DNA of 64,000 nucleotides from Amaricoccus solimangrovi (GCF_006385685.1 NZ_VFRP01000014.1:1-64000), one strand, 5' to 3'; counted from the first letter of the stretch, positions 26,047-36,667 are shown. A program made the numbers and translations. Notes: a model not told the origin generated them from the letters alone.

Positions 26047-27081
26047 TCAATCCCGGGCGGGCGCGGCGGCGGTGGAGTCGCGCGCGACCAGCCGGGTCAG
26101 GCTGATCAGCCGGCGGTCGCCGCGCTCCGGGCTCTCGAGGCGCGAGAGCAGCAGCCGGGCGGCCGCCTCGCCGACCTCGCCGGGGAAGGTCGCGACCGAG
26201 GTGAGCCGCGGCCGCGCCATCTCGGCCACCGCGAGGTCGTCGAAGCCGACGATCGAGAAGCCCGCGCCGACCGCGACGCCCGCGTCGGCGAAGCTGTTGG
26301 CGAGGCAGGCCGCCATCACGTCGCTGAAGCAGATCGCCGCCGTGGGCCGGGCGGGATGGTCGATCAGCCGCCGCGCCGCCTCCGGCGGAAACGGCGGCGC
26401 GACCGGCAGCTCGATCGTGACGCCGGGATCGAGCCCGCGCGCCTCCATCGCCGCGCAAAACCCCGCGAGCCGCTCGCGATAGGCGGAATGAACCGGCCCC
26501 CCGGTGCCGAAGGCGATCGAGCGGTGGCCGAGCGCGCGCAGATGCTCCACCGCCTGCCGCATCCCGCCGGCGTAATCGACGCCCGCGTAATCGCATTCTG
26601 ATTCAGAGACATGACGCAGCGCCTGCACGACGGGAAGCTTCCATCCCGCCGCCTTCCCGAGCAGCGCCGGCCGGGTTCCGGCGACCGGGCAGAGGATGAC
26701 GCCGTCGACGCCGCGCTCGCGCATCCGCCGCAGGATCGTCTCCTGGTTCGCCGGCGCTTCGCGGCTGTTGGCGAGCACCACGACCATGCCCGCGCCCTCC
26801 AGCGCCTGCTCGATCCCGGCCAGCATCTCCGCGAAGAACGGGTTGGCGAGGTTCGGGACGATCACGCCCACGGTGTTGCTCCGCGCCGCGCGCATCCCCG
26901 CCGCCCCCATGTTGTAGACATAGCCGAGCCGGTCCATCGCCGCCTCTACCCGGCGCCGGGTCTCGTCGGCGACGAGCGGGCTCTTGCGGATCACGAGCGA
27001 GGCGGTGGCACGCGACACCTCGGCCTCCCGCGCCACATCGAGCAGGGTGACGCGCCTGGCCCGGCGCTGCTCCGAAGTCAT
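26047..27081 (-). CDS. LacI family transcriptional regulator
   Basis: This 344-residue repressor has the HTH VTLLDVAREAEVSRATAS (about residues 11-28), a hinge helix (GAAGMRAARSNTVGV) and a ribose-binding-protein-like effector domain with VGFDDLAVAEMARPRLTSV near the end. Promoter gaps on both sides of the gene carry the same palindromic core, so autoregulation and control of the downstream transporter/gluconate operon are likely. The effector is probably gluconate or another sugar acid (inference). GGAGG lies 7 nt before the ATG. Confidence 0.9.
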   Translation of the reverse strand: MTSEQRRARRVTLLDVAREAEVSRATASLVIRKSPLVADETRRRVEAAMDRLGYVYNMGAAGMRAARSNTVGVIVPNLANPFFAEMLAGIEQALEGAGMVVVLANSREAPANQETILRRMRERGVDGVILCPVAGTRPALLGKAAGWKLPVVQALRHVSESECDYAGVDYAGGMRQAVEHLRALGHRSIAFGTGGPVHSAYRERLAGFCAAMEARGLDPGVTIELPVAPPFPPEAARRLIDHPARPTAAICFSDVMAACLANSFADAGVAVGAGFSIVGFDDLAVAEMARPRLTSVATFPGEVGEAAARLLLSRLESPERGDRRLISLTRLVARDSTAAAPARD

Positions 27082-27101
27082 GTCTGGCCTCCAGAAATTT
27101 A

Positions 27102-27115
27102 TTGGATCGATCTAA
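27102..27115. promoter_or_regulatory. Operator in the LacI gene leader
   Basis: TTGGATCGATCTAA differs by one base from the inner 14 bp of the palindrome at 26012-26029. Leftward, TTGCGA with a 16-bp spacer leads to TTAGAT, a -10-like hexamer inside this site, which would suit autorepression. The promoter call is tentative. Confidence 0.62.
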
Positions 27116-27229
27116 CATATTTCCGACCCGCTCGCAATCCGCGCCGCCCGGCGCGGGGCCGGATCGCGGACAGGTCGAGGCGCGCTCGGATCTTCGGTCT
27201 CCGTATCCTGTGCCGTGACGATTTTTCGG

Positions 27230-27285
27230 TTGACCTGATTGGCACGTTCCAATTATACCCGGTCCAGGAAATTGGAACGTGCCAA
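27230..27285 (+). promoter_or_regulatory. Sigma-70 promoter with two inverted LacI-type operators
   Basis: TTGACC (27230-27235), a 17-bp spacer and TTATAC (27253-27258) form a strong promoter for the gene at 27309. TTGGCACGTTCCAA (27239-27252) fills the spacer. Its exact reverse complement TTGGAACGTGCCAA (27272-27285) lies just after the predicted start. The centres are 33 bp apart, about three helical turns, and each site has a central CG. This is a textbook repression layout. Confidence 0.75.
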
Positions 27286-27308
27286 ATAAGAACGCTGGAG
27301 GATGCCGG

Positions 27309-28307
27309 ATGAAGTGGGGCCTGATCGGGGCGAGCACGATCGCTTCCGAATACGTCATCGGCGCGATCCGCTCGCAGGGCGATGAAATCGCCGCCGTGAT
27401 GAGCGGCGACGCGGCGCGCGGCGCCGATTACGCGGCGCGCCACGGCATTCCGGACAGCACCACGGATCTCGGCGGGTTGCTCGCCACGCCGGGCGTCGAA
27501 GCGGTCTACATCTCCACCACGAACGAGAAGCATCATCCGCAGGCGCTGGCGGCGATCGCGGCGGGCAAGCACGTCCTCTGCGAGAAGCCGCTCGCCATGA
27601 CCGTGGCCGAGGCGGCGGAGATGGCGCGCGCGGCGCGGGCGAAGGGCGTGGTCTTTGCGACCAACCATCACCTTCGCAACGCCGGCGCGCATCTCGCGAT
27701 CCGGGACCTGATCGCCGAGGGTCGGATCGGCCGCGTGCTGAGCGTGCGCGTCTTTCACGCGGTGCACCTGCCGCCGCACCTCCAGGGCTGGCGGATCAGC
27801 GACGCGGGCGCGGGCGGGGGCGTGATCCCGGACATCACCGTGCACGACGCCGACACCGTGCGCTTCTACCTCGGTGAGGATCCGGTCGAGGTCGTCGCGA
27901 TGGCGGGGGTCTCCGGGATGGGCGAAGGCGTCGAGGACAGCGTGATGTCGGTCTGGTCGATGCCCTCGGGCGCGATGATCCAGACGCACGAGAGCTTCAC
28001 CCATCCCTTCGCCGGTTCGGGCGTCGAGGTGCACGGCACCGAAGGCTCGATCTTCGGGCGCGGGATCATGACGCAGAAGCCGGTCGGCGAGGTCGAACTG
28101 GTCGACGCCTCCGGGCGGCACGCGGTCGCCTTCGACCGGCACGACCTCTACGGCCGCGGGCTCGCGCTCTTCGCCGAGGCGGTGGCGGGGCGGGGGCGGC
28201 CGGCCGCCGACGGCGTCGACGGGGTGAAGTCGCTCGCGGTCGCGACGGCGGTGCGCGAGGCGGCGCGGACCGGACGCGCGACGCGCGTGAACTACGAGGG
28301 GTTCTGA
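27309..28307 (+). CDS. 1,5-anhydro-D-fructose reductase-like dehydrogenase
   Basis: This 332-residue Gfo/Idh/MocA enzyme closely resembles the NADPH-dependent 1,5-anhydrofructose reductase of Sinorhizobium/Ensifer. Shared features are GLIGASTIA, the ISTTNE and HVLCEKPLAMT motifs, TNHHLRNAGAH, FHAVHLPPHLQGWR and DITVHDADTVRF (catalytic Asp/His). That enzyme gives 1,5-anhydromannitol, but related proteins act on other 2-keto sugars. GGAGG lies 7 nt before the ATG at 27309; the upstream in-frame residues lie over the operator. It is the first gene of a long co-directional array. Confidence 0.78.
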   Translation: MKWGLIGASTIASEYVIGAIRSQGDEIAAVMSGDAARGADYAARHGIPDSTTDLGGLLATPGVEAVYISTTNEKHHPQALAAIAAGKHVLCEKPLAMTVAEAAEMARAARAKGVVFATNHHLRNAGAHLAIRDLIAEGRIGRVLSVRVFHAVHLPPHLQGWRISDAGAGGGVIPDITVHDADTVRFYLGEDPVEVVAMAGVSGMGEGVEDSVMSVWSMPSGAMIQTHESFTHPFAGSGVEVHGTEGSIFGRGIMTQKPVGEVELVDASGRHAVAFDRHDLYGRGLALFAEAVAGRGRPAADGVDGVKSLAVATAVREAARTGRATRVNYEGF

Positions 28308-28310
28308 GAG

Positions 28311-29939
28311 ATGAAATCGAAGATCGTTTCGCCCGAGGCGGCGGTGGCGCGCATTCCCGACGGGGCGGTGGTCACCGTCTCCTCCTCCTCCGCGCTCGGC
28401 TGTCCGGACAAGGTGCTGGAGGCGATCGGCGCGCGCTTCGACAGGGAGGGCCATCCGCGCGACCTCACCACCATCCATCCGATCGCCGCGGGCGACATGT
28501 ACGGCGTGAAGGGCATCGACCATATCGCGAAGGACGGGCTGCTCGCGACCGTGATCGGCGGCTCCTATCCGAGCGGGCCGTCGTCGCTGCCGATGCCCGA
28601 GATCTGGCGGATGCTGACCGAGGAGCGGGTCGCGGCCTACAACGTGCCCTCCGGCATCCTCTTCGACATGCATCGCGACGCGGCCGCGTTCCGCCCCGGC
28701 GTGCTGACGCAGGTCGGGCTCGACACCTTCGCCGATCCGGTCCGCGAAGGCTGCGCGATGAACGACGCCGCGGCGGCGCGGCCCATCGTCCGCCGCGTCG
28801 AATTCGGCGGCGAGACCTGGCTGCATTTCCCCAACATCATCCCCGACGTCGCGATCATCCGTGCGACCACGGCGGACGAGCACGGCAATCTGACCTACGA
28901 GCACGAGGGCGCCTATCTCGGCGGTCTCGACCAGGCGATCTGCGTCAGGAACCACGGCGGGCTGGTGATCGCGCAGGTGAAGCGCGTGACGGCGGCGGGC
29001 TCGCTCCGCCCGCATGACGTGCGGGTGCCGGGGCATCTCGTCGACCTGATCGTGCTCGATCCCGACCAGCGCCAGACCACCGAGACGCCCTACGACCCGG
29101 CGATCTCGGGCGAGATCATGCGGCCCTGGGAGAGCTTCAACGTGGCCGAACACGGGGTCGAGAAGATCGTCGCCCGGCGCGCGGCGATGGAACTGAAGGA
29201 AGGGATGGCCGCGAACCTCGGCTTCGGCATCTGTTCGATGGTGCCGCGCATCCTGCTGGAAGAGGGTTATCCGCGCGCCGTCACCTGGGCGATCGAACAG
29301 GGGGCGGTCGGGGGGATGCCGCTGATGGGCTTCGCCTTCGGCTGCGCCTCGAACGCCGACGCCTTCATGCCGAGCCCGCAGCAGTTCACCTATTTCCAGG
29401 GCGGCGGCTTCGACGTGACCTTCCTCTCGTTCCTCGAGATCGACCTCGAAGGCAACGTCAACGTCTCGAAGCTCGGCAAGAAGCCCTATCTGACCGCCGG
29501 CTGCGGCGGCTTCGTCGACATCACGGCGCGGGCGAAGAAGATCGTCTTCGCCGGGCAGTTCGAGGCCGGGGCGCAGTTCGAATTGACCGAAGGCGCGATC
29601 CGGATCGCGCGCCCAGGAAAATTCCCGAAGATGGTGGAGAAGGTTGAGCATGTGACCTTCTCCGGCCGCCGGGCGCGGGAGCTGGGGCAGGAGGTGCTCT
29701 ATGTCACCGAGCGCTGCGTGATCCGGCTGACCGACAAGGGCCTCGTCGCGACCGAGATCATGCCCGGCATCGATCCGAAGCGCGACATCGTCGACGCCTC
29801 CCTCGGCCGGGTCAGCCTCGCGCCGGATGCGAAGACGCTGCCGCCCCGGTTGCTCGGCACCGGGCCGATGGGGCTGCGGCTGGAGCCGAAGGCCGCGCCC
29901 GCGCCGCACGCGCACGGGCTGATGCGGGCGGCGTCATGA
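28311..29939 (+). CDS. Acyl-CoA:acetate/3-ketoacid CoA-transferase, fused alpha-beta type
   Basis: This 542-residue family I CoA-transferase (YdiF/propionate CoA-transferase type) has both subunits in one chain. It moves CoA between carboxylic acids through a glutamyl-CoA intermediate. The catalytic Glu is E329 in AIEQGAVGG. The N-half has VTVSSSSALG and the C-half has CGGFVDITARAKKIVFAGQF. It lies 3 bp after the reductase gene and overlaps the hydratase gene by ATGA. Its presence next to sugar genes suggests an acid product is activated to a CoA thioester. Confidence 0.88.
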   Translation: MKSKIVSPEAAVARIPDGAVVTVSSSSALGCPDKVLEAIGARFDREGHPRDLTTIHPIAAGDMYGVKGIDHIAKDGLLATVIGGSYPSGPSSLPMPEIWRMLTEERVAAYNVPSGILFDMHRDAAAFRPGVLTQVGLDTFADPVREGCAMNDAAAARPIVRRVEFGGETWLHFPNIIPDVAIIRATTADEHGNLTYEHEGAYLGGLDQAICVRNHGGLVIAQVKRVTAAGSLRPHDVRVPGHLVDLIVLDPDQRQTTETPYDPAISGEIMRPWESFNVAEHGVEKIVARRAAMELKEGMAANLGFGICSMVPRILLEEGYPRAVTWAIEQGAVGGMPLMGFAFGCASNADAFMPSPQQFTYFQGGGFDVTFLSFLEIDLEGNVNVSKLGKKPYLTAGCGGFVDITARAKKIVFAGQFEAGAQFELTEGAIRIARPGKFPKMVEKVEHVTFSGRRARELGQEVLYVTERCVIRLTDKGLVATEIMPGIDPKRDIVDASLGRVSLAPDAKTLPPRLLGTGPMGLRLEPKAAPAPHAHGLMRAAS

Positions 29940-30703
29940 GCGGGGTCCACCTCGACGTGGAAGGCGCGGTCGCGACGCTCCGGCTCGACAATCCGGAGAA
30001 GCTCAATTCGCTGACCGTGCCGATGCTGGAGGCGCTCGAGGCGCATTGCGCGGCGCTGGAGCGGAGCCCGGAGGTGCGCGCGGTGATCGTGACGGGGGCG
30101 GGCGAGCGTGCGTTCTGCACCGGCGCGGATATCACCGCCTGGGGGCCGATGGCGCCCTTCGACTTCGCGCGCCACTGGGTGCGCGAGGGGCACCGGATCT
30201 TCGACCGGCTGGCCCGCCTGAGCAAGCCCACCGTCGCGGCGCTGAACGGGCATACCTTCGGGGGCGGGCTCGAGCTCGCCGCCTGCTGCGACGTAAGGGT
30301 GATCGCGCCGCGCGCGACGCTGGCGCTGCCCGAGGCGGGGATCGGCATCGTGCCGGGCTGGTCGGGGACGCAGCGGCTGGCGCGGCTCCTGCCCGAGGCG
30401 GCGGTGAAGGAGATGGCGCTCTTCGGCCGGCGGATCGGGGCGGAGCGGGCGGTCGCGCTCGGCTTCTGCGCAGAGGTGGCGGAGGACGTCGCCGGGGCGG
30501 CGCGGGCGCTGGCGGAGAAGGCGGCGGGGCTGTCGCCCCGCGCCGTCGAGGTCGCGAAATACATGATCCATTCCGGCGCGGGCGAGGATCGCGCCGCGCT
30601 GATCGAGGCGCTCGGCTCCGGCATGATCGCCGCGAGCGCCGACCGGGCCGAGGGCGTGGGCGCCTTCGCCGGGAAACGCAAGCCGGAGTTTCCGGGGAGA
30701 TGA
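29936..30703 (+). CDS. Enoyl-CoA hydratase/isomerase family protein
   Basis: This 255-residue crotonase-fold protein has the CoA-binding and oxyanion-hole segments ERAFCTGADITAW and NGHTFGGGLELAACCD. LPEAGIGIVPGWSGTQRL supplies a Glu near the second catalytic position. The start is fixed by the 4-nt overlap with the CoA-transferase gene. It probably hydrates, dehydrates or isomerises the CoA ester made by its neighbour. The exact reaction in this large family cannot be told from the sequence. Confidence 0.86.
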   Translation: MSGVHLDVEGAVATLRLDNPEKLNSLTVPMLEALEAHCAALERSPEVRAVIVTGAGERAFCTGADITAWGPMAPFDFARHWVREGHRIFDRLARLSKPTVAALNGHTFGGGLELAACCDVRVIAPRATLALPEAGIGIVPGWSGTQRLARLLPEAAVKEMALFGRRIGAERAVALGFCAEVAEDVAGAARALAEKAAGLSPRAVEVAKYMIHSGAGEDRAALIEALGSGMIAASADRAEGVGAFAGKRKPEFPGR

Positions 30704-30705
30704 CG

Positions 30706-32229
30706 ATGCTGGACCTGACCTTGGTCGCCGCGCGCGACACGGCCCTGCCGGAGCCCGCCGAGATCCGGCACCTGATCGGCGGGGCGTGGCGCGGGAGCGC
30801 CGATGGCGCCACTTTCGAGCGCCGCTCGCCCGCGCATGACGTGGTGGTGACCCGTGCCGCGAAGGGCGGCGCGGCGGAGGCCGAGGCCGCGATCGCCGCG
30901 GCGCGGGAGGCTTTCGACGACGGGCGCTGGTCGGAGGTTTCCGGCAAGGAGCGCGCCGGGCTGCTCCTGCGCGTCGCGGATCTGATCGACCGCGAGCGCG
31001 AGCGGATCGCGCGGGTCGAGGTGCTCGAATCCGGCAAACCGATTTCGCAGGCCCGCGCCGAGATCGAGGGCGCGGCCGACCTCTGGCGCTACGCCGCGGC
31101 GCTGGCGCGGACCGTCGCGGGGGACAGCCACAACAGCCTCGGCCGCGACATGCTGGGCGTGGTGCTGAAGGAGCCGATCGGGGTCGCCTCGATCATCACG
31201 CCCTGGAACTTCCCCTTCCTGATCGTGAGCCAGAAGCTGCCCTTCGCGCTCGCCGCGGGATGCACCGCGGTGGTGAAACCTTCGGAGATGACGCCCACGA
31301 CCACCATCATCCTCGGCGAACTGCTGATCGAGGCGGGGCTTCCCGCGGGCGTCGTCAACATCGTGCTCGGCTACGGCGATCCGGTAGGCGCGGTCATGAC
31401 CACCGACCCGCGCGTCGACATGGTGACCTTCACCGGCTCCACCGCGGTCGGCAAGGCCATCGTCGCCGCGGCGGCGCCGACGCTGAAGAAGGTCTCGCTC
31501 GAGCTCGGCGGCAAGAACCCGCAGGTGATCTTTCCGGACGCGGATCTCGACTCCGCCGTCGATGCGATCGTCTTCGGCGTCTATTTCAACGCGGGCGAAT
31601 GCTGCAATTCCGGCTCGCGGATCATCGTGCACGCGGACATCGCCGAGACGGTGACGGAGCGCGTCGTGGCGCTGTCGCGCAAGGTCGCCTTCGGCGATCC
31701 GCTCGACGAGGCGACTAAGGTCGGCGCGATCGTCTCGCCCGAGCATCAGGCGAAGATCGACGCCTATGTGAGGGGCGCGGTCGCGGCGGGCGCGACGGTC
31801 CGGCTTGGCGGCGCGGCGCTCGACGTGCCGGGGCTCGGCGGGCAGTTCTACCAGCCGACGGTGGTCGCGGGCGTGACGCCCGACATGGCGATCGCGCGGG
31901 AGGAGGTGTTCGGGCCCGTGCTCTCGGTCCTGACCTTCCGGACGATGGAGGAGGCGATCGGGCTCGCCAACGCGGCCTCCTACGGGCTCTCGGCCGGGGT
32001 ATGGAGCGAGAACGTCCACACCTGCCTCGCCTTCGCGCGCGCCGCCCGGGCGGGGACGGTCTGGACCAACACCTGGATGGACGGTTTCGCCGAGATGCCC
32101 TTCGGCGGCGTCCGGGAGAGCGGGCAGGGCAGGGAGCTCGGCCGCTACGGGCTGGAGGAATTCCTTGAGGTGAAGACCGTGCAGATGCGGATCGGCCGCA
32201 CGCGCGCACCCTGGGTGACGACCCGCTGA
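30706..32229 (+). CDS. NAD(P)-dependent aldehyde dehydrogenase
   Basis: This 507-residue enzyme has N168 (TPWNFP), E266 (SLELGGKNP) and C300 (NAGECCNSGSR), the complete catalytic set of betaine-aldehyde/hydroxymethyl-type dehydrogenases. Two starts are possible: the ATG at 30700 overlaps the hydratase stop, but GGGGAG abuts it. The ATG at 30706 has ideal spacing and is preferred. It would convert an aldehyde formed from the imported sugar to the acid that the CoA-transferase could activate (inference). Confidence 0.85.
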   Translation: MLDLTLVAARDTALPEPAEIRHLIGGAWRGSADGATFERRSPAHDVVVTRAAKGGAAEAEAAIAAAREAFDDGRWSEVSGKERAGLLLRVADLIDRERERIARVEVLESGKPISQARAEIEGAADLWRYAAALARTVAGDSHNSLGRDMLGVVLKEPIGVASIITPWNFPFLIVSQKLPFALAAGCTAVVKPSEMTPTTTIILGELLIEAGLPAGVVNIVLGYGDPVGAVMTTDPRVDMVTFTGSTAVGKAIVAAAAPTLKKVSLELGGKNPQVIFPDADLDSAVDAIVFGVYFNAGECCNSGSRIIVHADIAETVTERVVALSRKVAFGDPLDEATKVGAIVSPEHQAKIDAYVRGAVAAGATVRLGGAALDVPGLGGQFYQPTVVAGVTPDMAIAREEVFGPVLSVLTFRTMEEAIGLANAASYGLSAGVWSENVHTCLAFARAARAGTVWTNTWMDGFAEMPFGGVRESGQGRELGRYGLEEFLEVKTVQMRIGRTRAPWVTTR

Positions 32230-32278
32230 CCCTCGGGCCGGCGGCGAGAGGCAACGATAACATCGGAGGAGAGACGGA

Positions 32279-33523
32279 ATGCGGAAGATCTTGGCGACGG
32301 CCAGCTGCGCGCTCGCGCTGGCAACGGCGGGGGCCGCCTCGGCGGCCGACGTGGAGGTGCTGCACTGGTGGACCAGCGGCGGCGAGGCCGGCGCGCTCAA
32401 CGTGCTGAAGCAGGATCTCGCGAACCAGGGCATCGGCTGGCAGGACATGCCGGTCGCGGGCGGCGGCGGCACGCAGGCGATGACGGTGCTGCGCGCCCGC
32501 GTCACCGCGGGCAACCCGCCCTCGGCCGTGCAGCTTCTCGGCTTCGACATCACCGACTGGGCCAAGGAGGGCGCGCTCGCCAATCTCGACGAGGTGGCGG
32601 ACGCCGGAGGCTGGGGCGGCGTGGTGCCCGAGGCGATCCAGAAGTTCTCCAAGTACGACGGCCACTGGGTCGCGGCGCCGGTCAACGTCCACTCGACCAA
32701 CTGGGTCTGGGCGAACAAGGCGATCCTCGACGAGCTCGGCATCGCGGTGCCGACCAGCTGGGACGAACTGGTCGCGGCGATGCAGAAGGTGAAGGATTCC
32801 GGCAAGACCGCCGTCGCCCACGGCGGTCAGCCGTGGCAGGACGCGACGATCTTCGACGCGGTGGTGATGTCGACCGGCGGGCTCGACTTCTACAAGAAGG
32901 CCTTCATCGACCTCGATCCCGAGGCGCTCGGCTCGCCCACCATGGTCGAGGCCTTCGACCGGATGACCACGATCCGGGGCTTCGTCGACGACAACTTCTC
33001 CGGGCGCGACTGGAATCTCGCCTCGGCGATGGTGATCAACGGCGAGGCGGCGTTCCAGTTCATGGGCGACTGGGCCAAGGGCGAGTTCCTGAACGCGGGC
33101 AAGGTGCCGGACAAGGACTTCCTCTGCTTCCGCTTCCCCGGAACCGAGAAGGAGGTGACGTTCAACACCGACCAGTTCGCCGTGTTCAAGCAGGGCGACA
33201 CGGTGAAGCCGGAACAGGCGGCCCTGATCACGGCGATCATGTCGCCGGAGTTCCAGGTCTCCTTCAACAAGGTCAAGGGCTCGGTCCCGGCGCGCACCGA
33301 CGTCTCCGTCGAGAGCTACGACGCCTGCGGCCAGAAGGCCTATGCCGAGATGAAGGCGGCCGCGGCCTCGGGCAACATGGTCGGTTCGATGGCGCATGGC
33401 CATGCCAATCCGGCCGCGATCAAGAACGCGATGTACGACGTCATCACCGCGCAGTTCAACGGCGAGTACGACTCCGAGACGGCGGCGCAGGAGCTCGTCG
33501 ACGCGGTCCAGCTCGCCCAGTGA
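32279..33523 (+). CDS. Glucose/mannose-type ABC transporter binding protein
   Basis: This 414-residue periplasmic receptor has a signal peptide ([18 protein letters not shown], then AASAA) and the mature start [17 protein letters not shown]. That start is typical of the GtsA-like glucose/mannose receptors of proteobacteria. [10 protein letters not shown] and GSVPARTDV are further family segments. GGAGGAGAG precedes the ATG. The 77-bp gap behind it holds a strong palindrome. A second receptor of the same subfamily lies at 53230-54459. Confidence 0.9.
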   Translation: MRKILATASCALALATAGAASAADVEVLHWWTSGGEAGALNVLKQDLANQGIGWQDMPVAGGGGTQAMTVLRARVTAGNPPSAVQLLGFDITDWAKEGALANLDEVADAGGWGGVVPEAIQKFSKYDGHWVAAPVNVHSTNWVWANKAILDELGIAVPTSWDELVAAMQKVKDSGKTAVAHGGQPWQDATIFDAVVMSTGGLDFYKKAFIDLDPEALGSPTMVEAFDRMTTIRGFVDDNFSGRDWNLASAMVINGEAAFQFMGDWAKGEFLNAGKVPDKDFLCFRFPGTEKEVTFNTDQFAVFKQGDTVKPEQAALITAIMSPEFQVSFNKVKGSVPARTDVSVESYDACGQKAYAEMKAAAASGNMVGSMAHGHANPAAIKNAMYDVITAQFNGEYDSETAAQELVDAVQLAQ

Positions 33524-33552
33524 TCGCCCGCTGATCGGGCGCTGATCGGTCC

Positions 33553-33574
33553 GGAGGGCGGCGCGCCGCCCTCC
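33553..33574 (+). other. 22-nt perfect palindrome after binding-protein gene
   Basis: The arms GGAGGGCGGC and GCCGCCCTCC flank a GC centre, giving a stem of up to ten pairs; a smaller GCCCG/CGGGC hairpin precedes it at 33527-33541. There is no T-run. It probably protects the binding-protein mRNA or attenuates read-through to the permease genes. Confidence 0.58.
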
Positions 33575-33600
33575 CATCCCCCTCCCACGGAGGCTACCCC

Positions 33601-34503
33601 ATGGCACAGACCACATCGGGCCGCGGCGGGAGCGGCGGCGACTGGCTGCGCGACGCGCTCCCCCGGCTGGTGCTCAGCCCGAGCTTCGCGATCGTGCTGA
33701 TCTTCGTCTACGGCTTCATCCTCTTCACCTTCGTCCTCAGCTTCACCGACAGCCGCATCCTCCCCTCGTTCGGCTTCGTGGGCTGGGAGAACTACCAGAA
33801 GCTCTTCGGGCTCAGGGCCTGGGGCATCGCGGTAAAGAACCTCGCGATCTTCGGCTCGCTCTACATCGTGATCTGCTGCGCGATCGGGCTCCTGCTCGCG
33901 ATCCTGCTCGACCAGAAGATCCGCGCCGAGGGGTTCATCCGCACGATCTACCTCTATCCGATGGCGCTCTCCTTCATCGTCACCGGCACGGCCTGGAAAT
34001 GGTTCCTCGACCCCGGCATCGGCCTTCAGGCGGTGGTGCGCTCCTGGGGCTGGGAGAGTTTCACCTTCGACTGGATCAAGAATTCCGAGATGGCGATCTA
34101 CACCATCGTCATCGCTGCGGTCTGGCAGACCTCCGGCTTCGTGATGGCGATGTTCCTCGCCGGGCTGCGCGGCATCGACACCGAGATGATGAAGGCCGCG
34201 CAGATCGACGGCGCCTCGACCTTCGCGCTCTACCGCCGGATCGTGATCCCGCAGCTGCGCCCCGCCTTCATGTCGGCCTTCGTCGTGCTCGCCCACATGG
34301 CGATCAAGTCCTACGACCTCGTGATCGCGCTGACCGGCGGCGGTCCCGGCACGGCGACCGAACTGCCCGCGACCTTCATGTACTCCTACACCTTCACCCG
34401 GAACCAGATGGGCATCGGCGCGGCCTCGGCGGTGATCATGCTGATGACGATCGCCGCGATCATGGTGCCCTTCATCTACTCCGAGCTCAGGGAGAAGAAG
34501 TGA
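33601..34503 (+). CDS. CUT1 sugar ABC transporter permease
   Basis: This 300-residue GtsB-like permease has six predicted helices, starting with SFAIVLIFVYGFILFTFVLS. The EAA-type loop is KAAQIDGASTFALYRRIVIP. LTGGGPGTATELPATFMYSY is conserved in glucose permeases. GGAGG lies 7 nt before the ATG, and the stop overlaps the next ATG in TGATG. Confidence 0.9.
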   Translation: MAQTTSGRGGSGGDWLRDALPRLVLSPSFAIVLIFVYGFILFTFVLSFTDSRILPSFGFVGWENYQKLFGLRAWGIAVKNLAIFGSLYIVICCAIGLLLAILLDQKIRAEGFIRTIYLYPMALSFIVTGTAWKWFLDPGIGLQAVVRSWGWESFTFDWIKNSEMAIYTIVIAAVWQTSGFVMAMFLAGLRGIDTEMMKAAQIDGASTFALYRRIVIPQLRPAFMSAFVVLAHMAIKSYDLVIALTGGGPGTATELPATFMYSYTFTRNQMGIGAASAVIMLMTIAAIMVPFIYSELREKK

Positions 34504-35450
34504 TGGCGACAGACCTCAGCGCCGAAGCCTCGGCGGCCGCGATCAAGCCCGTCAGGCAGGCGCCGCCCAGCGGCTCCCATGGCTCATCCCAGGTGATCAG
34601 GACCGGCGGCGCCGCGCGGATCGTCATCTATCTGATCCTCGCGCTCTTCTGCCTCTACTACCTGCTGCCGCTCTACATCATGGTGGTGAACTCCCTGAAG
34701 CCGCTCAGCGAGATCACCGCCGGCGGCATGATGGCGCTGCCGCGGGACTGGACGCTCTCCCCCTGGGCCAGCGCCTGGTCGACGGCGCAGATCGGCGTCG
34801 CGGCGACGGGTCTCCGGCCCTTCTTCCTGAACTCGATCCTGATGGTGGTCCCCGCCGTCGCGATCTCGACCGTGCTCGGCGCGATGAACGGCTACGTGCT
34901 GACGAAATGGCGCTTCCGGGGCGACACCTGGGTCTTCGGCCTCCTGCTCTTCGCCTGCTTCATCCCGTTCCAGATGGTGCTGATCCCGATGGCCCGGATG
35001 CTCGGCCTCGTCGGGCTCGCGGGCACCGTGCCCGGCCTCATCTTCGTCCATCTCGTCTACGGCATCGGCTTCTCGACGCTCTACTTCAGGAACTACTACC
35101 AGCAGTTCCCGACCGAGCTGGTGCGCGCGGCGCAGATCGACGGAGCCGGGTTCTTCACCATCTTCCGCCGGATCATGCTGCCCTCCTCGGGGCCGATCGC
35201 CGTGGTCTGCGTCATCTGGCAGTTCACCAACATCTGGAACGACTTCCTCTTCGGCGCCTCCTTCTCCGACTTCGACAGCCAGCCGATGACGGTGGCCTTG
35301 AACAACCTCGTCCAGTCCTCGACGGGCGTGAAGGAATACAACGTGCATTTCGCGGGCGCGATCATGGCCGCCCTTCCCACCCTCCTCGTCTACATCGTCG
35401 CCGGGCGGTACTTCGTCCGCGGGCTGATGGCAGGCTCCGTGAAAGGGTGA
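34503..35450 (+). CDS. CUT1 sugar ABC transporter permease
   Basis: This 315-residue GtsC/MalG-like permease has a long cytoplasmic N-terminus (about 38 residues) before the first helix. The loop RAAQIDGAGFFTIFRRIMLP contacts the ATPase, and the C-terminus RGLMAGSVKG is conserved. The start is the ATG of the 1-nt TGATG overlap; the longer upstream frame is shadow. It pairs with the 33601-34503 product. Confidence 0.9.
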   Translation: MATDLSAEASAAAIKPVRQAPPSGSHGSSQVIRTGGAARIVIYLILALFCLYYLLPLYIMVVNSLKPLSEITAGGMMALPRDWTLSPWASAWSTAQIGVAATGLRPFFLNSILMVVPAVAISTVLGAMNGYVLTKWRFRGDTWVFGLLLFACFIPFQMVLIPMARMLGLVGLAGTVPGLIFVHLVYGIGFSTLYFRNYYQQFPTELVRAAQIDGAGFFTIFRRIMLPSSGPIAVVCVIWQFTNIWNDFLFGASFSDFDSQPMTVALNNLVQSSTGVKEYNVHFAGAIMAALPTLLVYIVAGRYFVRGLMAGSVKG

Positions 35451-35474
35451 GGACCGGTCGCGCTTGCGCGAGGG

Positions 35475-35493
35475 AACGCGCCGGTGGCGCGTT
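35475..35493 (+). other. Hairpin between permease and ATPase genes
   Basis: AACGCGCC and GGCGCGTT pair perfectly across a GGT loop within the 108-bp gap. No T-run follows, so full termination is unlikely. It may set ATPase expression relative to the permeases. Confidence 0.45.
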
Positions 35494-35558
35494 TCCAGGA
35501 CCGAACGCTCCGAGCCCCGCGAGGGGCGGACAGGCATCAGATTCGCAGAGGTAAGATC

Positions 35559-36667
<1,109 letters not shown>

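Noticed and set aside
27099-32805. Open frames of 938 and 997 codons on the minus strand
   Set aside because: They lie antisense to the reductase, CoA-transferase, hydratase and ALDH genes, which have clear motifs and ribosome sites. The antisense translations are low-complexity shadows.
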